From the NCBI GenBank assembly GCA_032719365.1, contig CM064861.1, positions 78,364,863 through 78,428,862 of the forward strand: a stretch of 64,000 nucleotides of DNA. The letters run 5' to 3'. Shown here one piece after another: positions 10,893 through 21,784 of the stretch (within the stretch, counting starts at the first letter, position 1; every line of letters begins with the position of its first letter). The notes under the pieces are model-generated. The model was not told the DNA's origin. It worked only from the letters and a program-made list of their open reading frames with translations, and searched no databases. A program made the translations under genes and the position numbers. The DNA is from Prinsepia uniflora (Eukaryota; Streptophyta; Magnoliopsida; Rosales; Rosaceae).

Positions 10893-10975
10893 ATAGGTTT
10901 GTCGGTTTGTGTCGGTACGAGGTCATTTTTAGGTTGTTTTACTAACTCTATGCCTCTTTCAGTGTACGTTTGACC

Positions 10976-11726
10976 ATGCCTCCGAGACGTGAACCCCTTC
11001 CACGACCTGAAGAAGCGGAGAGTGCGTCGATTGAGCTAGCCCAGCGGCTCGGGGCTACTACGTTCAGTGGTGGGGCAGACCCAGAGGAAGCTCACCGATG
11101 GATCACCCGGCTTGAGCGGATATTTGGGGTGATGCATTGTCCTCCGGGAGATCGTGTGTTGTTGGCTACTTTTCTGTTAGACGGCGCAGCGTATGAGTGG
11201 TGGTATACGCTGGAGTTGTCAGGATGGGACGCTCATACCGTGACTTGGGAGACTTTCCGGGAGCGGTTTTTGGATCAGTATTATCCTCGCTCCTTTCGAG
11301 ATGGAAAAGAGGCGGAATTTCTTCAGTTGAAGCAAGGGGACATGACAGTGGCTGAGTATGAGCAGAGGTTCCAGATGCTATCCCGATTCGCTCCTGCATT
11401 TGTGGCTACCGAGGCTGAGAAGTGTCGTCGGTTTGAGTTGGGTCTTCGGGGAGAGATTAGAGCCATTGTGACAGCCGGCTCATTTCTTACATTCCGGTAG
11501 TTTTCTGATGCTGCTGTTAAAGTGGAGGCCAGTTTGCCTGCCAGGCCACAGTACTCGGGCAGTGTGCGACGTCGAGAGCATTCTTTTCCTGGAGCATCGA
11601 GTCAGAGGACCCCGAAGCGGGGCAATTTTGGTGGTTCGTCATCGGCTGGTGGTGCCCGGTTTGGCAGACCAGGCAGTTTTCAGGGCTCAGGATTTCGGGG
11701 AACTAGAGCACAGCCGACTCCTCAGG
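10976..11726 (+). pseudogene. E4 gag, N-terminal part (retrotransposon gag domain)
   Basis: The ATG at 10976 opens MPPRREPLPRP, followed by a typical gypsy gag domain: GGADPEEAHRWI, FLLDGAAYEWW, FRERFLDQYYP and MTVAEYEQRF. This domain forms the capsid-like particle. The frame is broken by a GAG-to-TAG stop at 11498-11500, where the sister copy E5 has a glutamate codon; the frame then continues through SDAAVKVEASLPARPQYSG. A CAG marks the end of an upstream acceptor-like sequence at 10962. E5 cuts the gene at 11726, and the C-terminus resumes at 20984. E4 gag also lacks about four residues present near the E5 N-terminus. Confidence 0.92.
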
Positions 11727-12287
11727 TGTCAGGACCCGTCCCAAATATCGCCTCGATACCCGGGACGAACCCTGCTCCCGTCTGACAATCACACCCAAAG
11801 TTCCAAAATAACCTTAATACCACTATAAGCATAACTATCAGACGAAGGAGTAAATATATACAACTGTAAGTCAGAGCATAGTCCTACAAAATGGGCACAA
11901 AAACCTACTATGCTAGTCTCGCAACGGAAGAACGTCGTAAGCTCTATGCCTCGATTCCTGCCTCAACGTTCACCCCGACGCTATCACCACGACCTGGAGG
12001 GAAAATTTAAAACCAAAAGATGTGAGTGGACTAAAATAAATAAAAGTTTCAAAACAAACAGTTTATCATCAACCAGAGTTAAGGAAATTCATAATAATAA
12101 TATTTGTTCCCTCCGTTTTGAAAACATGCATGTCTAACTACGTATTCAGAAAAAACCACAACATAAAACATCATAAGAAACAGAAACACTATAAAACAGT
12201 TATAAAAATCATATCAAGCATCCTAAAACCGTATCATAAAACGTGAAGATCAAATCATCATTTTACGATCAAACCTGCTGGGTCTAT

Positions 12288-12480
12288 CCGAGTCTTTAAA
12301 CTCAATCCAGGCCTCAATAATATCCGAGTCTTTAAACTCCCGAGTCTTTAAACTCAATAGGCCTGTGGGGGTAATATCGTAATTATCCGAGTCTTTAAAC
12401 TCCCGAGTCTTTAAACTCAATCCGGGCCCGTCCCCCATCCATCAGAACATCCGGGTCTTTAAACCCATATCCAGATCCAG
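12288..12480. repeat. CCGAGTCTTTAAACTC array in the E5 3' LTR
   Basis: There are six copies of GAGTCTTTAAACTC or its GGGTCTTTAAACCC variant between CTGGGTCTATCCGAG and CCGGGTCTTTAAACCC. This is the reverse-strand equivalent of the E4 array. The matching array in the 5' LTR (18735-18950) includes a locally duplicated block with CAATAGGCCTATGGGGGTAA. Confidence 0.85.
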
Positions 12481-13174
12481 CAAATCCAATCCAAATTCAA
12501 TGTAAAACCATTTCTAAATCCATGGCCAAACTCGAATTCGAAATCCCCGGTTTGAAGCCCTTCCGGCGTTCAGAACCGTCATTCCGAACCCAAATCCGGA
12601 AATCTACGTTTAAACCAAACCCGCATTTAATCACAAATCATGTTTCATAATCCATTTATCATCATCAGAAAATAATTACATATTGAAATTCCTAAGTATG
12701 GCATCAAAATCCGAAATTCAGCTTTTCTCTCGAAAAACGTGTAAAATCCCGGAAATATCTCGAAAAATGTGCAAACATACCAACCACATATAATCATCAA
12801 CAAGAAGCATAAAAACATATTTAATATCATCAAACATCAATAAAATAGTTAGGCATGCTCGTAAAGAAAGAAAGAGTCCGCTCACGAATCTGAACGAGTC
12901 AATCGCGCTCCGTGCGCTCCTCGACCGTCTCAGGCGTCTCTCGTCCTGTCAATATGCACCAAATAGGGTCACAATTACATCAAGGATACTAACCCTAATT
13001 TCCCCAATTTTTCGAGAATTTATTAATATTTTAATCTTAAACCCTAAAACGTCCGGATTCCCGAACTATCTCATAACATCGCCCGATTCACCCGAAAATC
13101 ACACTAATGGATCCCTTAGGACAATTAGAACCAAAACCATGTTGACCATTTTCCCAACCGCCACCGCACGCGCC

Positions 13175-13206
13175 CCCACGCGCCGCCCAAAGTGGCTGCG
13201 CGTGGG
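13175..13206. other. GC-rich hairpin in the E5 3' LTR
   Basis: CCCACGCGC (13175-13183) pairs with GCGCGTGGG (13198-13206). Inside the loop GCC and GGC extend the stem with one mismatch. The same structure is at 19653-19684 in the 5' LTR. An alternative hairpin pairs GCGCGTG with the CACGCGC that follows, so the two are mutually exclusive. Confidence 0.55.
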
Positions 13207-13602
13207 CCTCACGCGCCTACTATAGTGCTCCTTCAACCTCGAGTCACCCGGTTCAGCACAGTTGAACCGGCGTGACCGGTTCTCCTCCGTTCCTCCACCG
13301 TTCTTCCTCCTTTCAATCCCAATAGCAGTGTCCAGTCCCCAGCAATCCTTTCCCCTTCCAACTTATGAAAATCGAAGCCTAAAACCCATTGTTCACGGCC
13401 TCGAAACAGACGGCCCGTGGCCCCTGTTTTGGCCGCCGGTCACCTAGGTCCTCCCCCGTCACGGTCAAGGGTCAACACTCATCCAACTGGTAAATCAAAA
13501 AGTCAACTTTTGACGCACTATTCACAAGGGTAAAATCGTCCTTTCATACAAATATTTACAAAAATTACATTTATACCCTTCCCGAAGGTACGGGTTGTTA
13601 CA

Positions 13603-13620
13603 ATCTACCCCCCTAAAAAG
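13603..13620 (-). other. Polypurine tract of E5
   Basis: On the minus strand this reads CTTTTTAGGGGGGTAGAT immediately before the 3' LTR, the purine-rich primer for plus-strand DNA synthesis. The same sequence precedes the E4 3' LTR. Confidence 0.9.
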
Positions 13621-13637
13621 AATTTTGTCCCCGAAAT

Positions 13638-16600
13638 TCAGTGAAACAAATAAGGGTACTGTTCACGCATCAAGGCCTCGGGTTCCCAAGTAGCTTCTTC
13701 CACCTGATGATTTCTCCATAATACTTTAACTAAAGGAACTGTCTTCCTCCGTAAAACCTTATCCTTCCGATCCAAAATCGCTACTGGCTGCTCTTTAAAA
13801 CTCAAGTCTTCCCTCAGTTCAACAGGTTGGGCTTCCAGAACATGTGAATCATCCCGTATATACTTCCGAAGCATAGATACATGGAAAACATTATGTACTT
13901 TTTCCAGGTCTGCTGGTAAAGCCAACCGATAAGCAACAGGACCAATCCGCTCTAAGATCTCATAAGGTCCAATGTAACGAGGACTTAATTTCCCTCGTCT
14001 GCCAAACCGTACGATCCCCTTCCAAGGAGATAACTTCAAGAAAACTCAGTCTCCTACTGCAAACTCCAAATCCCTGATCCTACGGTCGGCGTAGCTCTTC
14101 TGTCGGTCCTGAGCTGCCTTCAATCGCTCTCGAATCAGTGCCACTTTTTCCTGTGTAAGATCCACCAGCTCGGAAGTAGTCAATCTCCTCTCGCCAACCT
14201 CAGTCCAACACAACGGAGTCCGACACTGTCGTCCATATAAAGCCTCGTAAGGAGCCATCCCAATGCTCTCCTGATAACTGTTATTGTAGGCGAACTCCAT
14301 CAAAGGAAGATGTAATTCCCAAGTACCCTGAAACTGTAAAACACACACTCTCATCATATCCTCGAGAATATGGATAGTCCGCTCAGACTGCCTATCGGTC
14401 TGAGGATGAAAAGCAGTACTGAAATGCAACTTCGTCCCAAAAGCTTCCTGTAAACTCTGCCAAAACCGGGAAGTAAACCTCGGGTCTCTGTCAGATACTA
14501 TCGAATCTGGAGTACCATGCAGTCGAATAATCTCATCTATAAACAACTAGGCAAACTGCGTCAACCTGAAGTTCTCCCGTACTGGCAAGAAATTAGCAGA
14601 CTTCGTAATTCTATCCACAATCACCCACACGCCATCGTGTCCCTTCGGTGTTCTAGGAAGCTTGAATACAAAGTCCATCGTCAGGTGAGCCCATTTCCAC
14701 TCGGGGATCGGCAAAGGTTGCATTGCTCCATAGGGTCTCTGCCGCTCAGCTTCCACCTGTTGACAGATCAAACATCTACTGACATATTCTGCAATCTCAC
14801 GTTTCATACCTGACCACCAGTAATACTCTCGAAGTATACGATACATCTTGGTCCCACCAGGATGCATCGCATAGGCTGAATAGTGAGCCTCATCCAGTAT
14901 CACCTTCTTCAAGGCTTCATCCTCGGGTACACACAACCGTCCATTCTTAACCAAGGCTCCATCCTCACGAATCTCAAAATCCTGTCTCTCGCCAGCCTCG
15001 ACCTCAATACGTATGATGCCCAAAATAGGGTCCTCAAACTGAGCATCAATAACCTGATCAATCAAAACAGGTCGCACGGGGAAACTCGCTAAAAGTGCTC
15101 CCTGACCATCCACAGTCAACTCTACTCCCAGTCTGCGGAGCTCAACCAATAAAGGTAATCGTACTGCCCTCAAATGCGACAAAGAACTAGCTGACTTCCT
15201 GCTCAAAGCATCGGCTACCACATTAGCTTTCCTTGGATGATACTCAATAGTACAGTCGTAGTCCTTAAGCAACTCCAACCATCGATGCTGTCTCAGATTC
15301 AATTCCTTCTGAGTAAACAAATACTTTAAACTCTTGTGGTCCGTGAAAATCCTGCACCTCTCACCGTACAAATAATGTCGCCAAATCTTCAGTGCATGAA
15401 CCACCGCCGCCAGTTCCAAGTCATGTGTAGGATAGTTCATCTCATTGGGTTTCAACTGCCGGGAAGCATAAGAAATCACTTTCCCATGCTGCATCAAGAC
15501 ACAGCCCAAACCCTGTAAAGAAGCGTCACTGTACACCTCGAACTCCCCACTATCGTCTGGAAGAGCCAACACAGGAGCAGATGCCAACTGCCTTTTAAGC
15601 TCCTGGAAACTCTGTTCACATTTCTCATCCCAATCAAACCGAACTCCTTTCCGAGTCAACCTTGTCAATGGAGCATCAAGAATAGAAAAACCCTCAATAA
15701 AACGCTGATAATAACCTGCTAAACCCAGAAAACTCCTGATCTCTGTCACCGTCTTGGGCTGTTCCCAATTTGATACCGCCTCAACCTTCTGAGGATCCAC
15801 TCTGATACCCTCGGCTGAAATCACATGTCCTAGAAATCCAACACTGGTCAACCAAAATTGACATTTACTCAACTTCGCATACAACTGATGCTCTCTCAGG
15901 GTCTTAAGCACTATCCTCAGATGTTTCTCGTGCGTCTTTGCACTCTTCGAATACACCAAAATGTCGTCAATGAAGACAATCACAAAACGATCCAAATACG
16001 ACCGGAACACTCGGTTCATGAGGTCCATAAAGGCTGCTGGGGCATTAGTCAATCCAAAAGGCATCACAACAAACTCGAAATGACCGTACCTAGTCCGAAA
16101 AGCTGTCTTTGGTAGATCCTCCTCTTTGACCTGTAACTGATGGTAGCCGGAGCGAAGGTCAATCTTCGAAAAGTACTGTGCTCCCTTTAACTGGTCAAAC
16201 AAATCATCAATCCGGGGTAAAGGATACTTATTCCGAATGGTTACCTTATTCAACTGTCTGTAGTCCACACACAATCTCAACCCTCAGTCCTTTTTCTTGA
16301 CAAACAGTACAGGTGCTCCCCAAGGTGACATACTCGGTCGATTGAATCCTATATCGACCAGCTCTTGCAACTGGGCCTTAAGTTCCCTCAATTCTGCAGG
16401 TGCCGTGCGATAAGGAGTCTGTGAAATAGGCTGTGTACCTGGTAAAAGATCAATCGTGAACTCGATCTCTCGATGAGGTGGTAATCCTGGAAACTTCTCG
16501 GGAAAAACATCGGGAAACTCCCGCACCACTGGTATATCCTTCGCCCTTACTGGCGAAACATGTGTATCCACCACATGAGCTATGTAACCCTGACACCCCT

Positions 16601-17219
16601 TACGCAACAGCTTGCTAGCCTCAAGTGCCAAGATAACTCCAGTAGGAAGTGCACGTTGATCACCTTGAAATGTAGTCTCTGGTAATCCTGGACTCGGAAA
16701 AATCACTCTCCTATCGAAACATTCAATAGAAGCATGATGTCTCGTCAACCAGTCCATACCCAAAATAACATCAAAGTCCCGTAGATCCAATAGTAACAAA
16801 TCCGCCATTAACTCCACCTCACCTACCATCACCGGACACTCTCTCAACACCTGAGTCACTACCAACACCTCCCCAGTAGGTGTACTCACCCCTAACGCAC
16901 ACTCCAAAGAAGACACCTCCCTCTCCGTCACCAGACTACAACTCCGGGCTATGAACGAATGAGTAGGCCCGGGATCTATCAAAGCAAAAACAGTATGACC
17001 AAGTATGGTGAGTGTACTTGTCACCACTCCCGGTGCTGATCTGGCCTCCTGCTGGGTCATAGCAAAAACTCGCGCCTGAGGTCCTGATGACCTACCGCGC
17101 CCCCTAGAACTGCTCGTGGCACCACCGCCACCCCTAGGGCCTGCTGCCCCTGACACTGACGCAGCACTCCGCCCAGGCTCTGCTACACCTCGGCCTGCTC
17201 CACCCTCCTGAGCTAACAA
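13638..17219 (-). pseudogene. E5 pol: protease, RT, RNase H, integrase, chromodomain
   Basis: The polyprotein supplies the enzymes of retrotransposition. In order: aspartic protease with ALIDPGPTHSFIA (the usual A after DPG is P); RT with YFSKIDLRSGYHQL and the catalytic VFIDDILVYS; RNase H with SDASLQGLGCVL and RIFTDHKSLKYL; integrase with an HHCC finger ending CLICQQ, then MDFVFKLP, SDRDPRFTS and TAFHPQTD; and a C-terminal chromodomain-like stretch with VLWRNHQVEEATWEPE. Stops interrupt the frame at 16284-16286, 14547-14549 and 14046-14048; each has a sense codon in E4 (Gly, Gln, Trp). The polyprotein ends at a TGA at 13638-13640, 15 bases before the polypurine tract. Confidence 0.93.
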
Positions 17220-18089
17220 TGGGCACTCCCTCCGAAAGTGTCCTCTCTCTCCACAGTAGTAGCAAGCATCCCTACTGGGTCCACCGGTCTGCCTCCCAAT
17301 AGAAGCAACAGAAGTAGCACTCGCCTGAGGATTCGGCTGTGCCCTAGCTCCCCGAAATCCAGAGCCCTGAAAACTGCCTGGTCTACCAAACCGGGCTCCA
17401 CCAGCCGATGATGATCCACCATAATTGCCCCGCTTCCGGGTCCTCTAACTCGATGCTCCAGGAAAAGAATGCTCTCGGCGTCGCACACTGCCCGAGTACT
17501 GTGGCCTGGCAGGCAAACTGGCCTCCACTCTAACAGCAGCATCAGACAACTCCCGGAATGTAGCAAAGGAGTCGGCTGTCACAATGGCTCTAATCTCTCC
17601 TCGAAGACCCAACTCAAACCGACGGCACTTCTCAGCCTCGGTTGTCACAAATGCAGGAGCGAATCGGGATAGCATCTGGAATCTCTGCTCATACTCGGCT
17701 ACTGTCATACTCCCTTGTTTCAACTGAAGAAATTCTGCCTCTTTGGCATCCCGGAAAGAGCGGGGATCATACTGGTCTAGAAACCGCTCCCGGAAAGTCT
17801 CCCACGTCACCGTATGTGCATCCCAGCCCGACAACTCCAGCGTATACCACCACTCATACGCTGCTCCATCCAGCAGAAACGTAGCCAACAAGACCCAGTC
17901 CTCTGGAGGACAATGCATCACCCCGAAAATACGCTCAAGCCGGGTGATCCATCGGTGAGCTACCTCTGGGTCTGCCCCACCACTGAAAGTAGTAGCCCCG
18001 AGCCGTTGGGCTCGCTTAATCGAGGCGCTCTCAGTCCCTCTCGCCGCTTCATCGTCAGGTCGTGGAGGGGGTTCACGTCTCGGAGGCAT
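17220..18089 (-). pseudogene. E5 gag with CCHC zinc knuckle
   Basis: The ATG at 18087-18089 starts MPPRREPPPRPDDEA. The gag domain contains GGADPEVAHRWI, FLLDGAAYEWW and MTVAEYEQRF. A CAG-to-TAG stop at 17445-17447 truncates it after PGASS. Beyond the stop the frame continues through a Gly/Ser-rich linker to the zinc knuckle CYYCGERGHFRREC (about 17228-17270), which binds element RNA, and then runs into protease without a break. Gag and pol therefore share one frame. Confidence 0.9.
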
Positions 18090-18161
18090 GGTCGAACGTA
18101 CGCTGAAAGAGGCATAGAGTTAGTAAAACAACCTAGATTCGACACAAACCGACAAACCTAT

Positions 18162-18173
18162 GCTCTGATACCA
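18162..18173 (-). other. Primer-binding site of E5 (initiator tRNA-Met)
   Basis: GCTCTGATACCA, the reverse complement of TGGTATCAGAGC, lies two bases from the 5' LTR at 18176. Confidence 0.95.
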
Positions 18174-18175
18174 AT

Positions 18176-20983
18176 TGTCAGGACCCGTCCCAAATATCGC
18201 CTCGATACCCGGGATGAACCCTGCTCCCGTCTGACAATCACACCCAAAGTTCCAAAATAACCTTAATACCACTATAAGGATAACTATCAGACGAAGGAGT
18301 AAATATATACAACTGTAAGTCAGAGCATAGTCCTACAAAATGGGCACAAAATCCTACTATGCTAGTCTCGCAACGGAAGAACGTCGTAAGCTCTATGCCT
18401 CGATTCCTGCCTCAACGTTCACCCCGACGCTATCACCACGACCTGGAGGGAAAATTTAAAACCAAAAGATGTGAGTGGACTAAAATAAATAAAAGTTTCA
18501 AAACAAACAGTTTATCATCAACCAGAGTTAAGGAAATTCATAATAATAATATTTGTTCCCTCCGTTTTGAAAACATGCATGTCTAACTACGTATTCAGAA
18601 AAAACCACAACATAAAACATCATAAGAAACAGAAACACTATAAAACAGTTATAAAAATCATATCAAGCATCCTAAAACCGTATCATAAAACGTGAAGATC
18701 AAATCATCATTTTACGATCAAACTTGCTAGGTCTATCCGAGTCTTTAAACTCAATCCAGGCCTCAATAATATCCGAGTCTTTAAACTCCCGAGTCTTTAA
18801 ACTCAATAGGCCTATGGGGGTAATATCGTAATTATCCGAGTCTTTAAACTCAATAGGCCTATGGGGGTAATATCGTAATTATCCGACTCTTTAAACTCAA
18901 TCCGGGCCCGTCCCCCATCCATCAGAACATCCGGGTCATTAAACCCATATCCAGATCCAGCAAATCCAATCCAAATTCAATGTAAAACCATTTCTAAATC
19001 CATGGCCAAACTCGAATTCGAAATCCCCGGTTCGAAGCCCTTCCGGCGTTCAGAACCGTCATTCCGAACCCAAATCCGGAAATCTACGTTTAAACCAAAC
19101 CCGCATTTAATCACAAATCATGTTTCATAATCCATTTATCATCATCAGAAAACAATTACAGATTGAAATTCCTAAGTATGGCATCAAAATCCGAAATTCA
19201 GCTTTTCTCGAAAAACGTGCAAAATCCCGGAAATATCTCGAAAAATGTGCAAACATATCAACCACATATAATCATCAACAAGAAGCATAAAAACATATTT
19301 AATATCATCAAACATCAATAAAACAGTTAGGCATGCTCGTAAAGAAAGAAAGAGTCCACTCACGAATCTGAACGAGTCAATCGCGCTCCGTGCGCTCCTC
19401 GACCGTCTCAGGCGTCTTTCGTCCTGTCAATATGCACCAAATAGGGTCACAATTACATCAAGGATACTAACCCTAATTTCCCCAATTTTTTGGGAATTTA
19501 TTAATATTTTAATCTTAAACCCTAAACCGTCCGGATTCCCGAACTATCTCATAACATCGTCCGATTCACCCGAAAATCACACTAATGGATCCCTTAGGAC
19601 AATTAGAACCAAAACCATGTTGACCATTTTCCCAACCGCCACCGTACGCGCGCCCACGCGCCGCCCAAAGTGGCTGCGCGTGGGCCTCACGCGCCTGCTA
19701 CAGTGCTCCTTCAACCTCGAGTCACCCGGTTCAGCACAGTTGAACCGGCGTGACCGGTTCTCCTCCGTTCCTCCACCGTTCTTCCTCCATTCAAACCCAA
19801 TAGCAGCATCCAGTCCCCAGCAATCCTTTCCCCTTCCAACTTATGAAAATCAAAGCCTAAAACCCACCGTTGACGGCCTCAAAATAGACGGCCCGTGGCC
19901 CCTGTTTTGGCCTCCGGTCACCGAGGTCTTCCCCCGTCGCGGTACCATACTCAAACGACTCCTGGGACCTCCAGGAGTCTCACTTCACTCACCAATACCC
20001 TCGACTCTAGCTCTAGGTCCACGAATTTTGAAATCAAATTCATGGGAAAAACAGGGGATTCGAGTCTCACCTGCGATTCAGCCTCTGCAGTCTGCACCGC
20101 CGCGTGCCACGGTGCTCGTTGGGTTCCTTGCAAACGTCTGAGCCTCCTATTGGCTTGGATTGATCAACCACACGGCACAACTACCACCCCTGTCTCACGG
20201 CTTCCCTGTTTTTCTCAGAACTCCGCCGCACCACCGCCGTGTCTCCGGGCACGATTCCTCCCCCAAAACACGATCACCAGCTCAGCCTTGTCTCTCAGTC
20301 ACTCTCTCAATTCACACTCCACTCACTCACACCCTGAATTGATCGCAGTCTCTCCAATTTTTCCTCTCTGTTTTCTGTGTTCCAAGCCAAATGCACGGTT
20401 AGCCTTGAACAAAATGTGGTCGTGCACATAATCGATCTTCCTAGAACCATCCAACCTTCCCCACGTGTCCAATCCCTATGGACCAAAAGAAAAGATCCCA
20501 ATCCACTACTGCGACTTGCCCTTATCTGATTGGGCTGAGGAAAAAGACTAAAATACCCCTCGTTGTAATAATTACCGTTTTACCCTCACACTTTCCAGAC
20601 CCGTAACTACTTCGTCCGACGTCCGATGACAGTGTGCCGCCTGTCGTTGTACTCAGGACGTCGAGACCTGTCTAACGATCCTCGGTCTACGAGAAAATCA
20701 CAAGTCCAAGAAAAAGTCAACATTTTCCTCAATCAAAATTACAATAACGCCCTCAATCTTCTGAACATCATAACTTTTTCTCCGATTGTCCGACTCGAGC
20801 CTGCCACCTGTCTACGGACTCGTAACGTCCTAAACTGCGTCACGGTCAAGGGTCAACACTCATCCAACTGGTAAATCAAAAAGTCAACTTTTGACGCACT
20901 ATTCATAAGGGTAAAATCGTCCTTTCATACAAATATTTACAAAAATTACATTTATACCCTTCCCGAAGGTACGGGTTGTTACA
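18176..20983 (-). repeat. E5 5' LTR (2808 bp)
   Basis: It runs from TGTCAGGACCCG to GGTTGTTACA. It is complete compared with the 3' LTR, which lost about 0.9 kb. Read on the minus strand it carries U3 with the paired module near 20600-20860, the hairpin at 19653-19684, the donor-like GTGAGTGGACT starting at 19363, the palindrome array at about 18735-18950, and the acceptor-like CCCTCCAG ending at 18443. Confidence 0.93.
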
Positions 20984-21784
20984 TCAGGCGAGTGCAACTT
21001 CTGTTGCTTCTACTGGGAGACAGACTGGTGGACCCGGTAGAGATGTCTGCTATTATTGTGGAGAGCGTGGCCATTTTCGGAGAGAGTGCCCATTGTTAGC
21101 CCAGGAGGGTGGAGCAGGCCAAGGTACAGCAAAACCTGGGCGGAGTACTGCTTCAGTGTAAGGGGCAGCAGGCCCTAGGGGTGGCGGTGGTGCCACGAGC
21201 AGTTCGAGAGGGCGCGGTAGGTCATCAGGACCTCAGGCGCGAGTTTTCGCTATGACCCAGCAGGAGGCCAGATCAGCACCGGGAGTGGTGACAGGTACAC
21301 TCACCATACTTAGTCACACTGTTTTTGCTTTGATAGATCCCGGGGCGACTCACTCGTTTATAGCCCGGAGTTGTAGTCTGGTTATGGAGAGGGAGGTGTC
21401 TACCTTGGATTGTACCTTAGGGGTGAGTACACCTACTGGGGAGGTGTTGGTAGTGACTCAGGTTCTGAGAGAGTGTCAGGTGTTGGTAGGAGAGGTCGAG
21501 TTAATGGCGGACTTGTTACTATTGGATCTACGAGACTTCGATGTTATCCTGGGTATGGACTGGTTGACGAGACATCATTCTTCTATCGAGTGTTTCGATA
21601 AGAGAGTGACTTTTCGGAGTCCAGGATTACCAGAGACCACGTTTCAGGGGGATCAGCGTGCACTCCCTACTGGAGTTATTTCGACACTTGAGGCTAGCAA
21701 GTTGTTGCGTAAGGGATGTCAGGGTTACATAGCTCATGTAGTGGATACACGTGCTACGCCAGTAAGGGCGAAGGATATACCAGT
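20984..21784 (+). pseudogene. E4 gag C-terminus and protease
   Basis: The frame broken at 11726 resumes after the TCAGG duplication with ASATSVASTGRQTGG, the CCHC knuckle CYYCGERGHFRREC and a Gly/Ser-rich linker. A TCA-to-TAA stop sits at 21160-21162. The protease follows, with ALIDPGATHSFIA as its active-site region, DVILGMDWL, and a tail ending AKDIPV where E6 inserted. The protease cleaves the polyprotein. The next piece starts at 24615. Confidence 0.9.

Larger units (their letters stand above)
11727..13602 (-). repeat. E5 3' LTR with a 903-bp internal deletion (1876 bp)
   Basis: It starts TGTCAGGACCCG and ends GGTTGTTACA. Relative to the 5' LTR it lacks the segment corresponding to 19935-20837. 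The junction near 13457-13466 joins CCCCCGTC directly to ACGGTCAAGG. CGTC(A/G)CGGT occurs at both ends of the missing segment, so the loss looks microhomology-mediated and happened after integration. The deletion removes the module A part of U3 but spares module B's end, the palindrome array and the acceptor-like site. Confidence 0.92.
11727..20983 (-). mobile_element. E5: full-length Tekay/Del-like chromovirus nested in E4 gag
   Basis: A complete minus-strand element with a 5' LTR (18176-20983), primer-binding site, gag-pol, polypurine tract and 3' LTR (11727-13602). It is flanked by the duplication TCAGG at 11722-11726 and 20984-20988. It belongs to the same family as E4: the proteins are nearly identical and the LTRs align throughout. 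It inserted after E4 and in opposite orientation. Four in-frame stops and a 3' LTR shortened by about 0.9 kb mean that it is no longer functional as it stands. Confidence 0.95.

Noticed and set aside
18162..18173. A tRNA-Met gene fragment
   Set aside because: Only the 12-base primer-binding complement is present; no tRNA body follows.
17814..18260. 148-codon open frame on the plus strand over E5 gag
   Set aside because: It is the antisense shadow of the well-supported gag frame and continues into the LTR.
19617..20431. Overlapping open frames of 174 and 178 codons in the E5 LTR
   Set aside because: They lie on the antisense strand of an LTR and reflect GC-rich composition without stops; equivalents in other LTRs are not conserved as proteins.
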